Positions 27,535-37,808 of a stretch of 64,000 bases of DNA are shown here, one piece after another. Position 1 is the stretch's first letter. Each line of letters opens with the position of its first letter. The position numbers and the translations under genes are program-made. Origin of the DNA: CAVXJN01 sp963762165 (lineage in GTDB: Bacteria; Pseudomonadota; Gammaproteobacteria; JASBUN01); NCBI GenBank assembly GCA_963762165.1, contig CAVXJN010000003.1:1364001-1428000 (forward strand), in the 5' to 3' direction. The notes under the pieces are model-generated. The model was not told the origin of the DNA. It did not search any database and saw only the letters and a program-made list of their open reading frames with translations.

Positions 27535-29094
27535 TCAGCCTTCCGGGAAATCCCGATGATCGGCCGCTGCGGCGTCGATTTGGTAGCCGCTGTCCTGGTC
27601 GCTCAACTCCCGGGCAAAGCGGAAGTCGGCGGGAAATTCAGCGTGGACCCGATATAGCGGCTCGCCTTGCGCCACTGCATCGCCCAATTTTTTCAACAGA
27701 TCGACGCCCGCCCCTTGGTCCAGCGGCGCGCCGGCGAGGCGGGCAATGCGTGCGAGTTGCAAGTTGTCGATGCCGGCAACGAAACCTGCCATCGGCGCGC
27801 TTACCTCGTAGTTCAGTCTAGCCGCTGGCGGTGGGTAGGGGTGGGCACCCTGGGCTTCGACGATTTCCTTCAGTTTTTGCAACGCGCGGCCCGAGTCCAG
27901 AATATCCCGGGCGATGGCAAATCCCCGCCCGCCGCGAACGTCGGGATCGAATTCCAATACACGGCCTGCCAGGCGCAGTGATTTTTGCCGCAAATCGGCC
28001 GGGGCATCGGGATGATTTTCCAGTACCTGCATGACGTCGCGTGCTTCCAGAGCGGGTCCGATACCGCGGCCTACGGGCTGGCGTCCGTCGGTGATGATGA
28101 CCTCCAGATGAATACCGAGGCGGTCGCCGACGAATTCGAACAACTTGCGCAGTTGCAGCGCCTGGCTCGTGTGACGCACTTTGGCGGTTGGGCCGACCGG
28201 TATGTCGATGAGCAGATGGGTGGCGCCGGCAGCGAGCTTTTTCGACAGAATCGAGGCCACCATTTGACCCATCGAGTCGATGGAGAGGGGTCGTTCCACC
28301 GAGATCAGCATATCGTCCACGGGCGCCAATCGTGCGGTGCCCCCCCAGGCGATACACCCGCGCACCCGATGCACGATACCGCGCAGGGCTTCCGGTGCCA
28401 GCTCCACTTCGGCTAGGACCGCCATGGTGTCAGCGGTGCCGGCGGGCGAAGTGATCGCGCGGCTCGATGTTTTCGGCATTAGCATGCCGTGGGCGGCGAC
28501 GATGGGCACTACGATCATCGAGGTGCGATTGCCGGGTATGCCGCCGATGCAGTGTTTGTCCACCACCAGCGGCTCATCCCAATTGAGACGTTCGCCGGTG
28601 TCGACCATCCCCCGGGTAAGGTACAGCACTTCGTCCCGGTCGAGGCCGGTTTGTCCCGAGGCCACCAGAAACGCGGCCATTTCCATTTTCGAATAGCGGC
28701 TCTGGGCGATGTCGCGGCAAATGTGCAGAAAATCCGCCTCGGACAGACGCTCGCCGGCGATTTTGCGTTGCACGGCGCTCATGGATACTGGCGGTGCGGC
28801 GTGCGCAATCTTGACCCGGCTGCCCGGTGTCAACCCGAGTTGATCGAATGCTTGCTCGGAAAGCCCCAATTCCGTGGTCGTGACCAGGCTTGGGTCGTCT
28901 ACGACATTGAGCACCGCCAGGATCCGACGGCTGTCGGCGCTGATTTCCAGCTTCGATAGAGCCTGGAATCCCTCGGCGCGATAGACGGCACAATCGCGGT
29001 GAAGGTAGGCGACGTTTTCGCGATAAGTATCGATGGCGACCCGACGTAATGTCAGCGTCTCTTCAGCATTTGGTGGGGCTTGGGTCGAAGTCAT
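27535..29094 (-). CDS. AMP/thymidine phosphorylase family protein
   Basis: A 519-residue nucleoside phosphorylase family enzyme, closest by motif to archaeal AMP phosphorylase. The central KHCIGGIPGNRTSMIVVPIVAA and PKTSSRAITSPAGTADTM are the family phosphate/nucleotide region. An N-terminal extension (about 1-95) precedes the phosphorylase core. AMP phosphorylase releases adenine and ribose-1,5-bisphosphate, while thymidine phosphorylase releases deoxyribose-1-phosphate; sequence alone does not decide. The next gene encodes a PRPP-synthetase-like protein, a recurring pair in bacteria. Confidence 0.83.
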   Translation of the reverse strand: MTSTQAPPNAEETLTLRRVAIDTYRENVAYLHRDCAVYRAEGFQALSKLEISADSRRILAVLNVVDDPSLVTTTELGLSEQAFDQLGLTPGSRVKIAHAAPPVSMSAVQRKIAGERLSEADFLHICRDIAQSRYSKMEMAAFLVASGQTGLDRDEVLYLTRGMVDTGERLNWDEPLVVDKHCIGGIPGNRTSMIVVPIVAAHGMLMPKTSSRAITSPAGTADTMAVLAEVELAPEALRGIVHRVRGCIAWGGTARLAPVDDMLISVERPLSIDSMGQMVASILSKKLAAGATHLLIDIPVGPTAKVRHTSQALQLRKLFEFVGDRLGIHLEVIITDGRQPVGRGIGPALEARDVMQVLENHPDAPADLRQKSLRLAGRVLEFDPDVRGGRGFAIARDILDSGRALQKLKEIVEAQGAHPYPPPAARLNYEVSAPMAGFVAGIDNLQLARIARLAGAPLDQGAGVDLLKKLGDAVAQGEPLYRVHAEFPADFRFARELSDQDSGYQIDAAAADHRDFPEG

Positions 29095-29192
29095 CTGTCT
29101 GCAGGCCGATTGCTACCGCTGTGGTTTATTATGCCGGATGGGACGGCGTGCTGCAGAGGTGCGTTGTCGGGCACTTTCTGAAGAGTGAAATT

Positions 29193-30815
29193 ATGAAGCT
29201 CGCCATGTTCAGCAGTCTGCTGGGCGGAATCGGTCTGTTTCTGTTGGGCATGTGGCTCATGACCGACGGCCTGAAGCTGGCGGCTGGTAAGGCATTGCGT
29301 AATCTACTGGCGCGTTTCACCGACACGCCGATGCGGGGCTTGGCTTCCGGCGCCCTGATCACCGGTCTGGTGCAATCTTCGAGCGCCGTCACTGTGGCCA
29401 CGATCGGTTTCGTCAATGCAGGGCTGATGGAGTTGCGGCGCGCGGTAATGGTGATCTACGGCAGTAACGTAGGAACGACCATGACTGGCTGGCTGGTGGC
29501 ACTCGTCGGTCTGAACATGGATGTAAAAGCGTTCGCGTTGCCCGCCGTTGGGGTCGGCATGTTTCTGCGTATCGGTACTAGCGGACGCCGTGCCGCGACA
29601 GGGCAGGCGATTGCGGGATTCGGCATTTTCTTCCTGGGGATCGATTTGCTCGAGGCGGGTTTCTCGGGCATTGGTGGCCACCTGGATTTGGCGGCTTCCG
29701 GCAGTGGAGCGTTGGCGTTACTGACGTTCACCGGCGCCGGTTTTTTGCTGACATTGTTCATGCAGTCATCGAGCGCCGCGCTGGCAGTGGTGTTGACCGC
29801 GGCATCCGGCGGTGTCGTGCCCTTGGGTGACGCTGCGGCGATGGTCATTGGGGCCAATGTCGGCACGACCAGCACCGCCGCACTCGCGGTCATCGGCGCC
29901 ACGGCCAATGCCAAGCGCGTCGCGGCCGCTCATGTGGTGTTCAACTTCCTGACCGCGGTGGTAGCGTTGGTGCTATTGCCGGCGCTCGTGTTTGGGTTGG
30001 TGACACTGCGGCAGTGGTTCGCCGAAAGCGCCGAACCGGCGGTTGTGCTGGCACTGTTCCATACTTGTTTTAACATTCTCGGCGTGGTGCTCATGTGGCC
30101 GTTGAGCAATACTCTGGTGACGGTCCTCGAACGCCGTTTTCTCAGCGTCGAAGAGGACGAGTCGCGGCCTCACTATCTGGATCGCAATCTTGCCGGTACG
30201 CCGACGTTGGCACTGCACGCGATGGTGATGGAGTTGGTACGGGTCACGGACATTGCAAGGCGTCTGGTGACAGAGGCGCTGAGCAGCGAGCAACCGAATA
30301 CGGATCGCATGCAGACCGAACAGCGGGTATTGATCCGCTTGGTGGACAGCATCGGCGATTACGGTGCACTGATTCAACGCAACAGATTGCCGCCGGAATT
30401 GGATTCTGTGCTGCCTGACGGTCTGCGCGTTTCGCGCTACGCCAGCGAAATGGCGGAACTGGCCGGCGCCGTGGCGCTGGCCCGCGCTGATCTGCCATCG
30501 TTGCAGGACGCTGCACTCCGCGGCGGTGCGAACCAGTTTCAGGGGCAAGTAGCCGCATTCCTGGAACACGCTTTGCCTTCGGACCAGGAATACGATGCCA
30601 CGTCCATCCGCGCTAAACTGGAGGTTTTGGAGGCGCAGTACCAAGAGCTGAAGTCTGCGTTCTTGCGAGCCGCCCCGGAATCTCGCATCGCCGTGCGGCC
30701 GATGGTCGAATGGCTCGACATGCTCAGCAATATTCGTCGCAGTGCGGGGCAGACTTACAAAGCGGGTGCTTATCTCGATCCTCTAATGACCCGGTTGAGC
30801 CAGGGTCGGCCCTAA
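29193..30815 (+). CDS. Na/Pi cotransporter family protein
   Basis: A 540-residue membrane protein with two inverted repeats carrying the QSSSA motif (GLVQSSSAVTVATI and LFMQSSSAALAVVL), the signature of Na+/phosphate cotransporters. The first eight or so segments span about residues 1-320. The C-terminal 200 residues are soluble and helical, PhoU-like (LEHALPSDQEYDATSIRAK and flanks), as in the NptA/YjbB group. I used the ATG at 29193 (MKLAMFSSLLGGIG); the upstream option would overlap the phosphorylase gene. Function as a phosphate exporter or importer is inferred. Confidence 0.87.
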   Translation: MKLAMFSSLLGGIGLFLLGMWLMTDGLKLAAGKALRNLLARFTDTPMRGLASGALITGLVQSSSAVTVATIGFVNAGLMELRRAVMVIYGSNVGTTMTGWLVALVGLNMDVKAFALPAVGVGMFLRIGTSGRRAATGQAIAGFGIFFLGIDLLEAGFSGIGGHLDLAASGSGALALLTFTGAGFLLTLFMQSSSAALAVVLTAASGGVVPLGDAAAMVIGANVGTTSTAALAVIGATANAKRVAAAHVVFNFLTAVVALVLLPALVFGLVTLRQWFAESAEPAVVLALFHTCFNILGVVLMWPLSNTLVTVLERRFLSVEEDESRPHYLDRNLAGTPTLALHAMVMELVRVTDIARRLVTEALSSEQPNTDRMQTEQRVLIRLVDSIGDYGALIQRNRLPPELDSVLPDGLRVSRYASEMAELAGAVALARADLPSLQDAALRGGANQFQGQVAAFLEHALPSDQEYDATSIRAKLEVLEAQYQELKSAFLRAAPESRIAVRPMVEWLDMLSNIRRSAGQTYKAGAYLDPLMTRLSQGRP

Positions 30816-30842
30816 ATATCGCAGGCGTTGCCCCATGGGGTC

Positions 30843-32675
30843 TCATCCCGAGATGAGCCGGGTGTCCTCGGTCTCGTGCCCAAGGCGTCGTCGCTCTTCT
30901 TGCTGCAGGTCCCACAAGCGCGCGTAGATACCGCCTCGATGAAGCAGGCTGTGGTGATCGCCTTCTTCCATGATGCGTCCATCGTCCAGCACCAGTATGC
31001 GATCGGCGTCGACAATGGTCGACAGCCTGTGCGCGATGACCAAGGTAGTGTGGTCTGCCGCGACATCGCGCAAGGCGCCCAGGATTGCTTGTTCGGATTC
31101 GGAGTCCAAAGAGGAGGTGGCTTCATCGAAAATCAGAATCCGCGGTCTTTTCAGGACCGTGCGCGCGATTGCCACGCGTTGCTTTTCGCCCCCGGACAAT
31201 TTCAAACCGCGTTCGCCCACCAGGGTCTCGTAACCTTTCGGCAGGGATTCTATGAAGCCATGAATGTGTGCCAGTCGTGCTGCTTCCTCGACCTGCTCTC
31301 GGGTCGCGTCGGGCTTGGCGTAGGCAATGTTGTGAAAGATGGTGTCGTTGAACAGTACCGTATCCTGCGGCACGATGCCGATGGCGGCGCGCAGGCTCTC
31401 CTGGGTAACGCGCCGCACGTCTTGGCCGTTGATCAGAATGCGGCCGGCGCTGACGTCGTAGAAACGAAACAGCAATCGCGCCAGGGTCGATTTGCCGGCG
31501 CCACTGGGGCCGACTACGGCTAGTTTGCTGCCGGGCGGGATTTCGAAGTTCACGTCCCGCAAGATCGGGCGGTCGCCCTGGTAATGAAAATCGACATGCT
31601 CGAACCGCACCGCGCCGTTTCCCACTTCCAGCGCGTGCGCGTCGGCGGCATCCTGGATTTCCGGTGTTTCTTCCAGCAGTCGGAACATTCGCTCCATATC
31701 CGACAGCGCGTGCTTGAGCTGGCTATAGACGACACCCAAAAAGTTCAGTGGTATGAACATCTGGATCATGAAGGCGTTGACCAGCACCAGGTCGCCGAGG
31801 CTCATCGTGCCGGTGACCACGCCGCGTGCCGCCAGAAACATGATCGCGGTGACGCCGATGGCGATGATGGCGCCCTGGCCGATGTTCAGCGCCGACAACG
31901 AAGTCTGACTCTTGACCGCGGCGTCCTCCCATCGCCTCAGCGTGCGATTGTAGCGATCGAGTTCGAAGCGCTCGTTGCCGAAGTATTTCACCGTCTCGTA
32001 ATTGATCAGGCTGTCCACTGCCTGATTGTTGGCCAACGAATCGGCATTGTTCATTTCCACCCGGTAGCTCATGCGCCACTCGGTGATCTTCATGGTGAAG
32101 GCGATATAGACGACCACCGTGGCGAAAGTGATCACGGCAAACCAAGCGCTGTACTTGGTCAGCAGAATCACGGAAATCAGTCCTACTTCCAGCAAGGTCG
32201 GCACGACGCTGAACACCATGTAGTTGAGCAGCGCACTTACGCTGCGCGTCCCGCGCTCCAGGTCGCGGGTGATGGCTCCGGTTTTGCGCTCCAAGTGGAA
32301 GCGCAAGGAAAGCCGGTGCAAATGACCGACCACCTTATGGGACATATTGCGCATGGCGCCATGACGCACCCGTGCAAACAGCGAATCGCGAATTTCGTTG
32401 AACGAAGACGAGGCCAGTCGCAACACCCCGTAGGCGACCAGGAATACCACCGGCAGGGCGATGTGCTGAGCTTTGGATGCGTCGAGGGCATCGACGATAT
32501 GCTTCAATGCCAGCGGCACGGCGACGGTGGCGAGTTTGGCGACGATCAGTGCCGCCAGGGCTGCGACGACCCGACCCCGGTATTGCCACAGGTAGGGCGC
32601 CAAGCTGCGCAGGGTGTTGAAATCGTCGCGCTGCTGACTCGGCAGGTCGGTGTGATTGCGGTAAGAGGCAGTCAT
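30843..32675 (-). CDS. ABC transporter, Atm1/HMT1-type exporter (fused permease and ATPase)
   Basis: A 610-residue half-transporter: six membrane segments (about 25-330), then an ATPase domain with Walker A GPSGAGKSTLARLL, Q-loop region, signature LSGGEKQRVAIA and Walker B ILIFDEATSSLD. The sequence is closest to the Atm1/heavy-metal-tolerance class, which moves glutathione-linked or glutathione-persulfide cargo out of the cytosol. Reduced-sulfur-handling bacteria often carry such exporters, but the cargo here is not known. It converges with the Na/Pi gene. Confidence 0.88.
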   Translation of the reverse strand: MTASYRNHTDLPSQQRDDFNTLRSLAPYLWQYRGRVVAALAALIVAKLATVAVPLALKHIVDALDASKAQHIALPVVFLVAYGVLRLASSSFNEIRDSLFARVRHGAMRNMSHKVVGHLHRLSLRFHLERKTGAITRDLERGTRSVSALLNYMVFSVVPTLLEVGLISVILLTKYSAWFAVITFATVVVYIAFTMKITEWRMSYRVEMNNADSLANNQAVDSLINYETVKYFGNERFELDRYNRTLRRWEDAAVKSQTSLSALNIGQGAIIAIGVTAIMFLAARGVVTGTMSLGDLVLVNAFMIQMFIPLNFLGVVYSQLKHALSDMERMFRLLEETPEIQDAADAHALEVGNGAVRFEHVDFHYQGDRPILRDVNFEIPPGSKLAVVGPSGAGKSTLARLLFRFYDVSAGRILINGQDVRRVTQESLRAAIGIVPQDTVLFNDTIFHNIAYAKPDATREQVEEAARLAHIHGFIESLPKGYETLVGERGLKLSGGEKQRVAIARTVLKRPRILIFDEATSSLDSESEQAILGALRDVAADHTTLVIAHRLSTIVDADRILVLDDGRIMEEGDHHSLLHRGGIYARLWDLQQEERRRLGHETEDTRLISG

Positions 32676-32963
32676 GGTTGGGTCACTCGGGCACAGCAGG
32701 GCCGCGGTGCGTCAGCATTTTGGCAGATTCCGAGCGGTGAAAAAACCGCCGATAAAGTCTGCCGGCCTCGGCGCGAACCGGGATATTTCGCGCTTCTCCG
32801 GCCAAACCTCTCCGGGAGCCTGGATATCGGGCGCCGTCTTTTTCCTTTATCCCATTCCAAGTCTCTGTATAATGGGCGATAAATTTGGCGTATTAGCGCT
32901 TGAATAATGTGCTCTCTGGCCTTATAGACAAGCCTAGTTTCGGGTTCGGTTGAGGATAGGTCT

Positions 32964-33248
32964 ATGCCCATTTATGAATATCTCTGCGACTCGTGCGGGC
33001 ACGGGTTGGAAAAGCTGCAAAAGCTGAGCGACGCCCCGCTGACCGACTGTCCAGCTTGTGGCACCCCCAACTTGAAGAAAATGATTTCCGCGGCCGGCTT
33101 TCGCCTCAAGGGCGGCGGCTGGTATGAAACCGACTTCAAGTCCGCCAATAAAAAGAATCTGGCCGAGAGTTCGAAGCCGGATTCGGGCTCCAAGAAATCG
33201 GAACCGAGCGCCTGCGGCGCCGGTAGTTGCGCGTCCTGCAGCGATTGA
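32964..33248 (+). CDS. FmdB-family zinc ribbon protein
   Basis: A 94-residue protein with an FmdB zinc ribbon at the N-terminus (MPIYEYLCDSCGHGLEK, then CPACGTPNLKKM). The four cysteines are in two CxxC pairs. The C-terminal half is rich in Ser, Lys and Asp and ends SCASCSD. It lies about 190 bases upstream of aspS, the common order in gammaproteobacteria, so it is probably co-transcribed with it. Biochemical role unknown. Confidence 0.9.
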   Translation: MPIYEYLCDSCGHGLEKLQKLSDAPLTDCPACGTPNLKKMISAAGFRLKGGGWYETDFKSANKKNLAESSKPDSGSKKSEPSACGAGSCASCSD

Positions 33249-33436
33249 GTCCCCAGCGGGCGGTTCCCTTGCGGGCCGCCCGCGAGTCCTTCCCAATACC
33301 GCGCCGGCGAACCCGTCCGCGCACGGTTGCGCACCCCCAGTCGAGCACGTAACATTCGCGCTCCTGCGGCGTTCTGCCGCTTAATTCGCTAAAATTGGCT
33401 TTTTTGCGGCCCGGGCCGTCACATCGGAACAACATC

Positions 33437-35227
33437 ATGCGTAGTCATTATTGCGGCCAATTGAATGAAACCCATCTGGATCAGGAAGTGGAAATTTGTG
33501 GATGGGTGCATCGGCGGCGTGACCACGGCGGTGTCATCTTTGTCGATTTGCGCGATCGTGAAGGCCTGGTGCAGGTGGTGTTCGACCCCGATCTGCCGGA
33601 AACGTTCGCGCTGGCCGAGAGTCTGCGCGGCGAGTTCGTAGTCGCCGTGCGCGGCAGAGTTCGTCGCCGCCCGGAAGGTACCGAAAACCCGGACCTGCCC
33701 ACCGGTGCCATCGAAGTGCTCGGCCAGGAACTCGTCGTCCTCAACCGCTCCGAAACGCCGCCGTTCCAGTTGGACGACGACAGCGTATCTGAGGAACACC
33801 GCCTGCGTTACCGCTATATCGATTTACGTCGCCCGGAGATGCTGCGCCGTCTGCGGTTCCGCTCCGGGATTACCCGCGCGCTGCGGGAATACCTGGATGA
33901 AAACGGTTTCCTGGACATCGAAACGCCGATGTTGACCCGCGCCACGCCGGAAGGGGCGCGAGACTATCTGGTACCGAGCCGTACCCATCAGGGCGCGTTT
34001 TTCGCCCTGCCGCAGTCACCGCAACTGTTCAAGCAATTGCTGATGGTCTCGGGCATGGATCGGTACTACCAGATCGTGCGTTGTTTCCGCGACGAAGATC
34101 TGCGTGCCGACCGGCAGCCGGAATTCACCCAACTCGACATCGAGACATCGTTCCTGGACGAGGAGCAGATCATGGGCCTGATGGAGGAAATGATCCGCTC
34201 GCTGTTCGCCAAGGTGTTGGAAGTCGCTCTGCCGGATCCTTTTCCTCGTTTGAGCTTATGCCGAAGCCATGCGGCGCTTCGGTTCGGACAAGCCGGATTT
34301 ACGCATTCCGCTGGAATTGGTGGACGTCGGCGACGTGATGCAGGACGTGGAATTCAAGGTGTTTTCGGCGCCCGCAAAGGACCCCCATGGGCCGGGTCGC
34401 CGCACTGCGGCTGCCGGCGGGCGGCGAACTGACCCGCAAGGAAATCGACGACTACACCAAATTCGTCAGCATCTACGGCGCCAAAGGGCTCGCCTATATC
34501 AAGGTGAACGACCGCAGTGCCGGCCGGGAAGGCCTGCAGTCACCGATACTCAAATTCCTGCCGGATGCTGCGGTCAGCGCCATTCTGGAACGTAGCGGCG
34601 CCGCAGACGGAGACCTGATTTTCTTCGGCGCCGACAAGGCGCAGGTGGTCAACGAAGCCTTGGGCGCGCTTCGGGTCAAACTGGGTCACGACCGCGGTCT
34701 GGTCGAGCACGGCTGGAAGCCGCTGTGGGTGGTCGACTTTCCGATGTTCGAACGGGATGAAAAGGAGAACCGCTGGGTATCGCTGCATCACCCGTTCACT
34801 TCCCCCAAGGAAGAACATCTGCAATTGTTGGAATCCGACCCTGGCGCGTGTCTTTCCCGTGCCTACGACATGGTGCTCAATGGTACCGAACTGGGCGGTG
34901 GCTCCATGCGTATCTTCCGCCCGGACGTGCAACGCAGTGTATTGCGGCAACTCGGTATCAGCGACGCCGAAGCCGAGGACAAGTTCGGGTTCCTGCTCCG
35001 GGCGCTGGACTACGGTTGCCCGCCTCACGGCGGAATCGCCTTTGGTCTCGATCGCTCTGGTTATGCTCATGACCGGTGCGGCTTCGATTCGCGACGTCAT
35101 GGCGTTCCCCAAAACCCAGACTGCCGCGTGCTTGTTGACGGCAGCGCCCTCCAGCGTCAGTGATGCACAGTTGCGGGAGCTGGGGATTCGGCTGCGCCCC
35201 GGTGCGAATGAGCAGAAAGCCGGCTGA
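33437..35227 (+). CDS. aspS: Aspartyl-tRNA synthetase, three frameshifts
   Basis: Essential class II aminoacyl-tRNA synthetase. The product begins MRSHYCGQLNETHLDQEVEI and covers the OB anticodon-binding domain, motif 2 (YYQIVRCFRDEDLRADRQPE), the bacterial GAD insert and motif 3 (GGIAFGLDR). The frame changes three times, and the protein stays family-like throughout. Near 34255-34258 an extra T breaks SYAEAMRRFG. Near 34388-34390 an extra G breaks PHGRVAAL. Near 35049-35053 an extra T breaks GLDRLVMLMTGA. Repaired, the protein has 595 residues, normal for AspS. Three clean one-base insertions in an essential gene point to sequence error, not a pseudogene. The ATG at 33437 is chosen by alignment to the family start. 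Confidence 0.93.
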
Positions 35228-35278
35228 AGCAGTGGCGGCCGCTGCTGGCGGGCTTGCTGCGCTGGTTGTCTGAGTGCC

Positions 35279-35742
35279 ATGAGTCCGGTTTATAAGCGGC
35301 CGGAGTCGGTGTTGGTCGTGATCTACAGCGACACCGGCGAAGTACTGCTGATGCGCCGCCGTGATCCCGCCGATTTTTGGCAATCCGTGACCGGAAGCCT
35401 GGAGTGGGGAGAGCTTCCCGAGGCTGCGGCCCGCCGCGAATTATGGGAAGAAACCGGGCTAGGCCCCGATTTTCAACCTTGCCCTACCGGCCGGGTACAG
35501 CGTTTTCCGATTCTGCCGGCCTGGCGCAAACGTTTCGCGCCGGAAGTGCACGAAAATATCGAGCATCTGTTCGTCCTGCGTCTGCCGCAACGGCGGTCCG
35601 TGCGCCTGAATCCCGCCGAGCACAGTGAATACGCGTGGCTGTCCTTTGCGCGAGGCGCTTGCCCGGGTCTCTTCTTGGACCAATCGCGCAGGCGATCGAG
35701 GAACTGATGCACGCCCACGGTCGCGCGCATGGCGACCGCTGA
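35279..35742 (+). CDS. nudB: Dihydroneopterin triphosphate diphosphatase (Nudix), two frameshifts
   Basis: Nudix hydrolase of the folate pathway, removing pyrophosphate from dihydroneopterin triphosphate. The N-terminus is MSPVYKRPESVLVVIYSDTG and the Nudix box is GSLEWGELPEAAARRELWEETG (G-x5-E-x7-REUxEEx-type). The third domain turn WRKRFAPEVHENIEHLF is typical of NudB. Two one-base insertions near 35655-35660 and 35688-35692 break the C-terminal helix. The repaired tail reads AEALARVSSWTNRQAIEELMHAHG and stops at 35742, giving 153 residues. As read without repair the product ends at 35707. It follows aspS, the usual order. Confidence 0.85.
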
Positions 35743-35752
35743 ACGCAACGGC

Positions 35753-36388
35753 ATGGATTGCGCAGGGCGCGCTGGTGGTGCTGTTGCACGGGCTATGGTG
35801 CAAACCGCGCGGTGACGGCTGTGCTCGGCCACCGATTGCGCCGCTGCGGCTTCGAAGTGGCGCGTTTCGCTTATGCCAGTGTCGGGCTGCAGTCCGCGGC
35901 AGAATGCAACTGCGTTGCAGCAGTGGTTGCGGCGCCATCCGGCGCCCGCTGTGCACTACGTCGCGCACAGTCTCGGCGGCTTGGTGCTGTGCCACTTGTT
36001 CCATGGATTTCCGGATCAGCCGCCGGGGCGAGTGGTGTTGCTGGGAACGCCCTTGTGCGGCAGCCGCAGTGCGGCACGGCTCGCCGGGCTGCCCGGTGGC
36101 CGCGCCATTCTCGGCGCCAGTCTGCAGCAGGGGCTGTTGGGCGATTGCCCCGCTTGGCCCGCGACTCGGGAGACCGGTGCCGTTGCCGGCACCGTGGGCG
36201 TCGGCCTGGCTACCCTCATGGGCGGGCTCGGCGCCGTAGGAGACGGCGCCGTCGCGGTGAGCGAAACCCAGGTGCCCGAGTTGGCAGATCACATCCAAAT
36301 ACGTACCTCCCACACCGGCTTGCTGTTCTCGCCCGCGGTCGCCAGGCAGGCCTGCGCCTTTCTGCACCACGGAAAATTCCTGCACTGA
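35753..36388 (+). CDS. Alpha/beta hydrolase family protein, frameshifted
   Basis: A probable serine esterase or lipase-like protein spread over three frames. The family opening LVVLLHG is in one frame. A second carries NRAVTAVLGHRLRRCGFEVARFAYASVG. The third continues with the nucleophile elbow YVAHSLGGLV (G-H-S-x-G), RVVLLGTPLCGSRSA and a C-terminal HTGLLFSPAV that could hold the catalytic His. The frame changes lie near 35800 and near 35905. The start is not certain; the ATG at 35753 and the GTGs at 35775-35780 are both poor. Position after nudB and before yebC is common. Substrate unknown. Confidence 0.65.
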
Positions 36389-36469
36389 TGGGTCTGCGGC
36401 TGCCGGGTGGCACCGGGCCCATGGTAAGATCAGCGGCATATTTTTCGGTTCAAGAGGAATCTGTTTCGT

Positions 36470-37216
36470 ATGGCCGGGCACAGCAAGTGGGCGAATATCC
36501 AGCATCGCAAAAAGGCGCAGGACGCAAGGCGCGGGAAGTTGTTCACCAAACTGATCCGCGAAATCACGGTTTCGGCGCGCATGGGCGGCGCCGACATTGC
36601 CGCCAATCCGCGCCTGCGGTCGGCGGTGGATACGGCACTGTCCAACAATATGACCAAGGACACCATCGAGCGCGCCATCAAACGCGGTTCCGGTGACAGC
36701 GACGACGCCCACTACGAACAGATTCGCTACGAAGGCTATGGCCCGAGCGGCGTGGCGATCATGGTTGATTGCCTGACCGACAATCGCAACCGCACCGTGG
36801 CCGATGTGCGCCACGCGTTCACCAAGTGTGGCGGCAATCTGGGTACCGACGGCTCGGTTGCCTACCTGTTCACACAGATCGGGGTGCTGAACTATCCGCC
36901 CGGCAGCGACGAGGACGCGATCATGGAAGCGGCATTGGAGGCCGGGGCGGAAGATATCGCCAGCGACGAAGACGGCAGTGTCGAGGTGGTGACGGCGCCC
37001 GAGGCGTTCGTCGAGGTCAAGGAAGCCATGAAAGCCAAGGGATTGGAGCCAAGCGCCGCGGAAGTCACCATGCGTCCGGCCACCAATGTAGAGTTGGAAT
37101 TGGAAGACGCTCAATCGGTTATGAAACTGGTCGACATGCTCGAAGACCTCGACGACGTCCAAAACGTGTACTCCAACGCCGATTTTTCCGACGAGGTTTT
37201 GGCGCAGCTCGGATGA
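36470..37216 (+). CDS. yebC: YebC/PmpR family DNA-binding regulatory protein
   Basis: A 248-residue cytosolic protein of the YebC family. The N-terminus MAGHSKWANIQHRKKAQDARRGKLFTKL and NNMTKDTIERAIKRG are the family signature. It is intact. The family has been described as a transcription regulator and, more recently, as a translation factor that helps proline-rich stretches. The gene precedes ruvC as usual in gammaproteobacteria. Confidence 0.95.
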   Translation: MAGHSKWANIQHRKKAQDARRGKLFTKLIREITVSARMGGADIAANPRLRSAVDTALSNNMTKDTIERAIKRGSGDSDDAHYEQIRYEGYGPSGVAIMVDCLTDNRNRTVADVRHAFTKCGGNLGTDGSVAYLFTQIGVLNYPPGSDEDAIMEAALEAGAEDIASDEDGSVEVVTAPEAFVEVKEAMKAKGLEPSAAEVTMRPATNVELELEDAQSVMKLVDMLEDLDDVQNVYSNADFSDEVLAQLG

Positions 37217-37286
37217 GCCACGTGGCCGACATCGCCGCAGCCAAAACGGATTCGTGCGGGTCTGCCTGCGGCGAGGACCGCAGGCG

Positions 37287-37808
37287 GTGATCCGCATTCT
37301 TGGCATCGATCCGGGCTCGCGGCTCACCGGCTATGGCGTGATCGACTGCGACGGCGGCCATAGCCGCTACGTCGCCAGCGGCTGTGTACGCATTGCAGCC
37401 GGTCCGTTACCGGCGCGCTTGAAAGTCATTTTCGAATCGGTCGGCGAATTGATCGACCGTTATCAGCCGACCCAATTTGCCGTGGAACAGGTATTCGTCA
37501 GCCGCAATCCCGATTCGGCGCTGAAACTCGGTCAGGCCCGCGGCGCCGCAATCTGCGCCGGGGTGCTGCGCGACCTGCCGGTCAGCGAATACACGCCGCG
37601 GGAGGTGAAACTCGCCATTGTCGGGCGTGGTGGCGCTGAGAAAAGTCAGGTTCAACACATGATCATGGCATTGCTGGAACTCAACGCGTGTCCGCAGTCG
37701 GATGCTGCCGACGCGCTGGCCATAGCGCTGTGCCACAGCCACACGGCGCGGGGCTTGGCGCAGCTGCCGGCGGTGCGCGGCCGTCGGCGCGGCAGGTTGG
37801 TACCATGA
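37287..37808 (+). CDS. ruvC: Holliday junction resolvase RuvC
   Basis: Endonuclease that cuts Holliday junctions with RuvAB. The 173-residue product starts IRILGIDPGSRLTGYGVID with catalytic Asp7, and has AVEQVFVSRNPDSALKLGQARG with the second acidic residue. The C-terminal DAADALAIALCHSH supplies the last active-site aspartates. I used the GTG at 37287 because it places the first catalytic Asp at position 7; no in-frame ATG fits. It overlaps the ruvA start by four bases (ATGA). Confidence 0.93.
   Translation: MIRILGIDPGSRLTGYGVIDCDGGHSRYVASGCVRIAAGPLPARLKVIFESVGELIDRYQPTQFAVEQVFVSRNPDSALKLGQARGAAICAGVLRDLPVSEYTPREVKLAIVGRGGAEKSQVQHMIMALLELNACPQSDAADALAIALCHSHTARGLAQLPAVRGRRRGRLVP

Noticed and set aside
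31584..32882. Plus-strand frame of 432 codons
   Set aside because: Antisense to the ABC exporter; His/Gln/Arg-rich without motifs.
35459..37327. Minus-strand frame of 622 codons
   Set aside because: Antisense to nudB, the hydrolase and yebC; no family resemblance.
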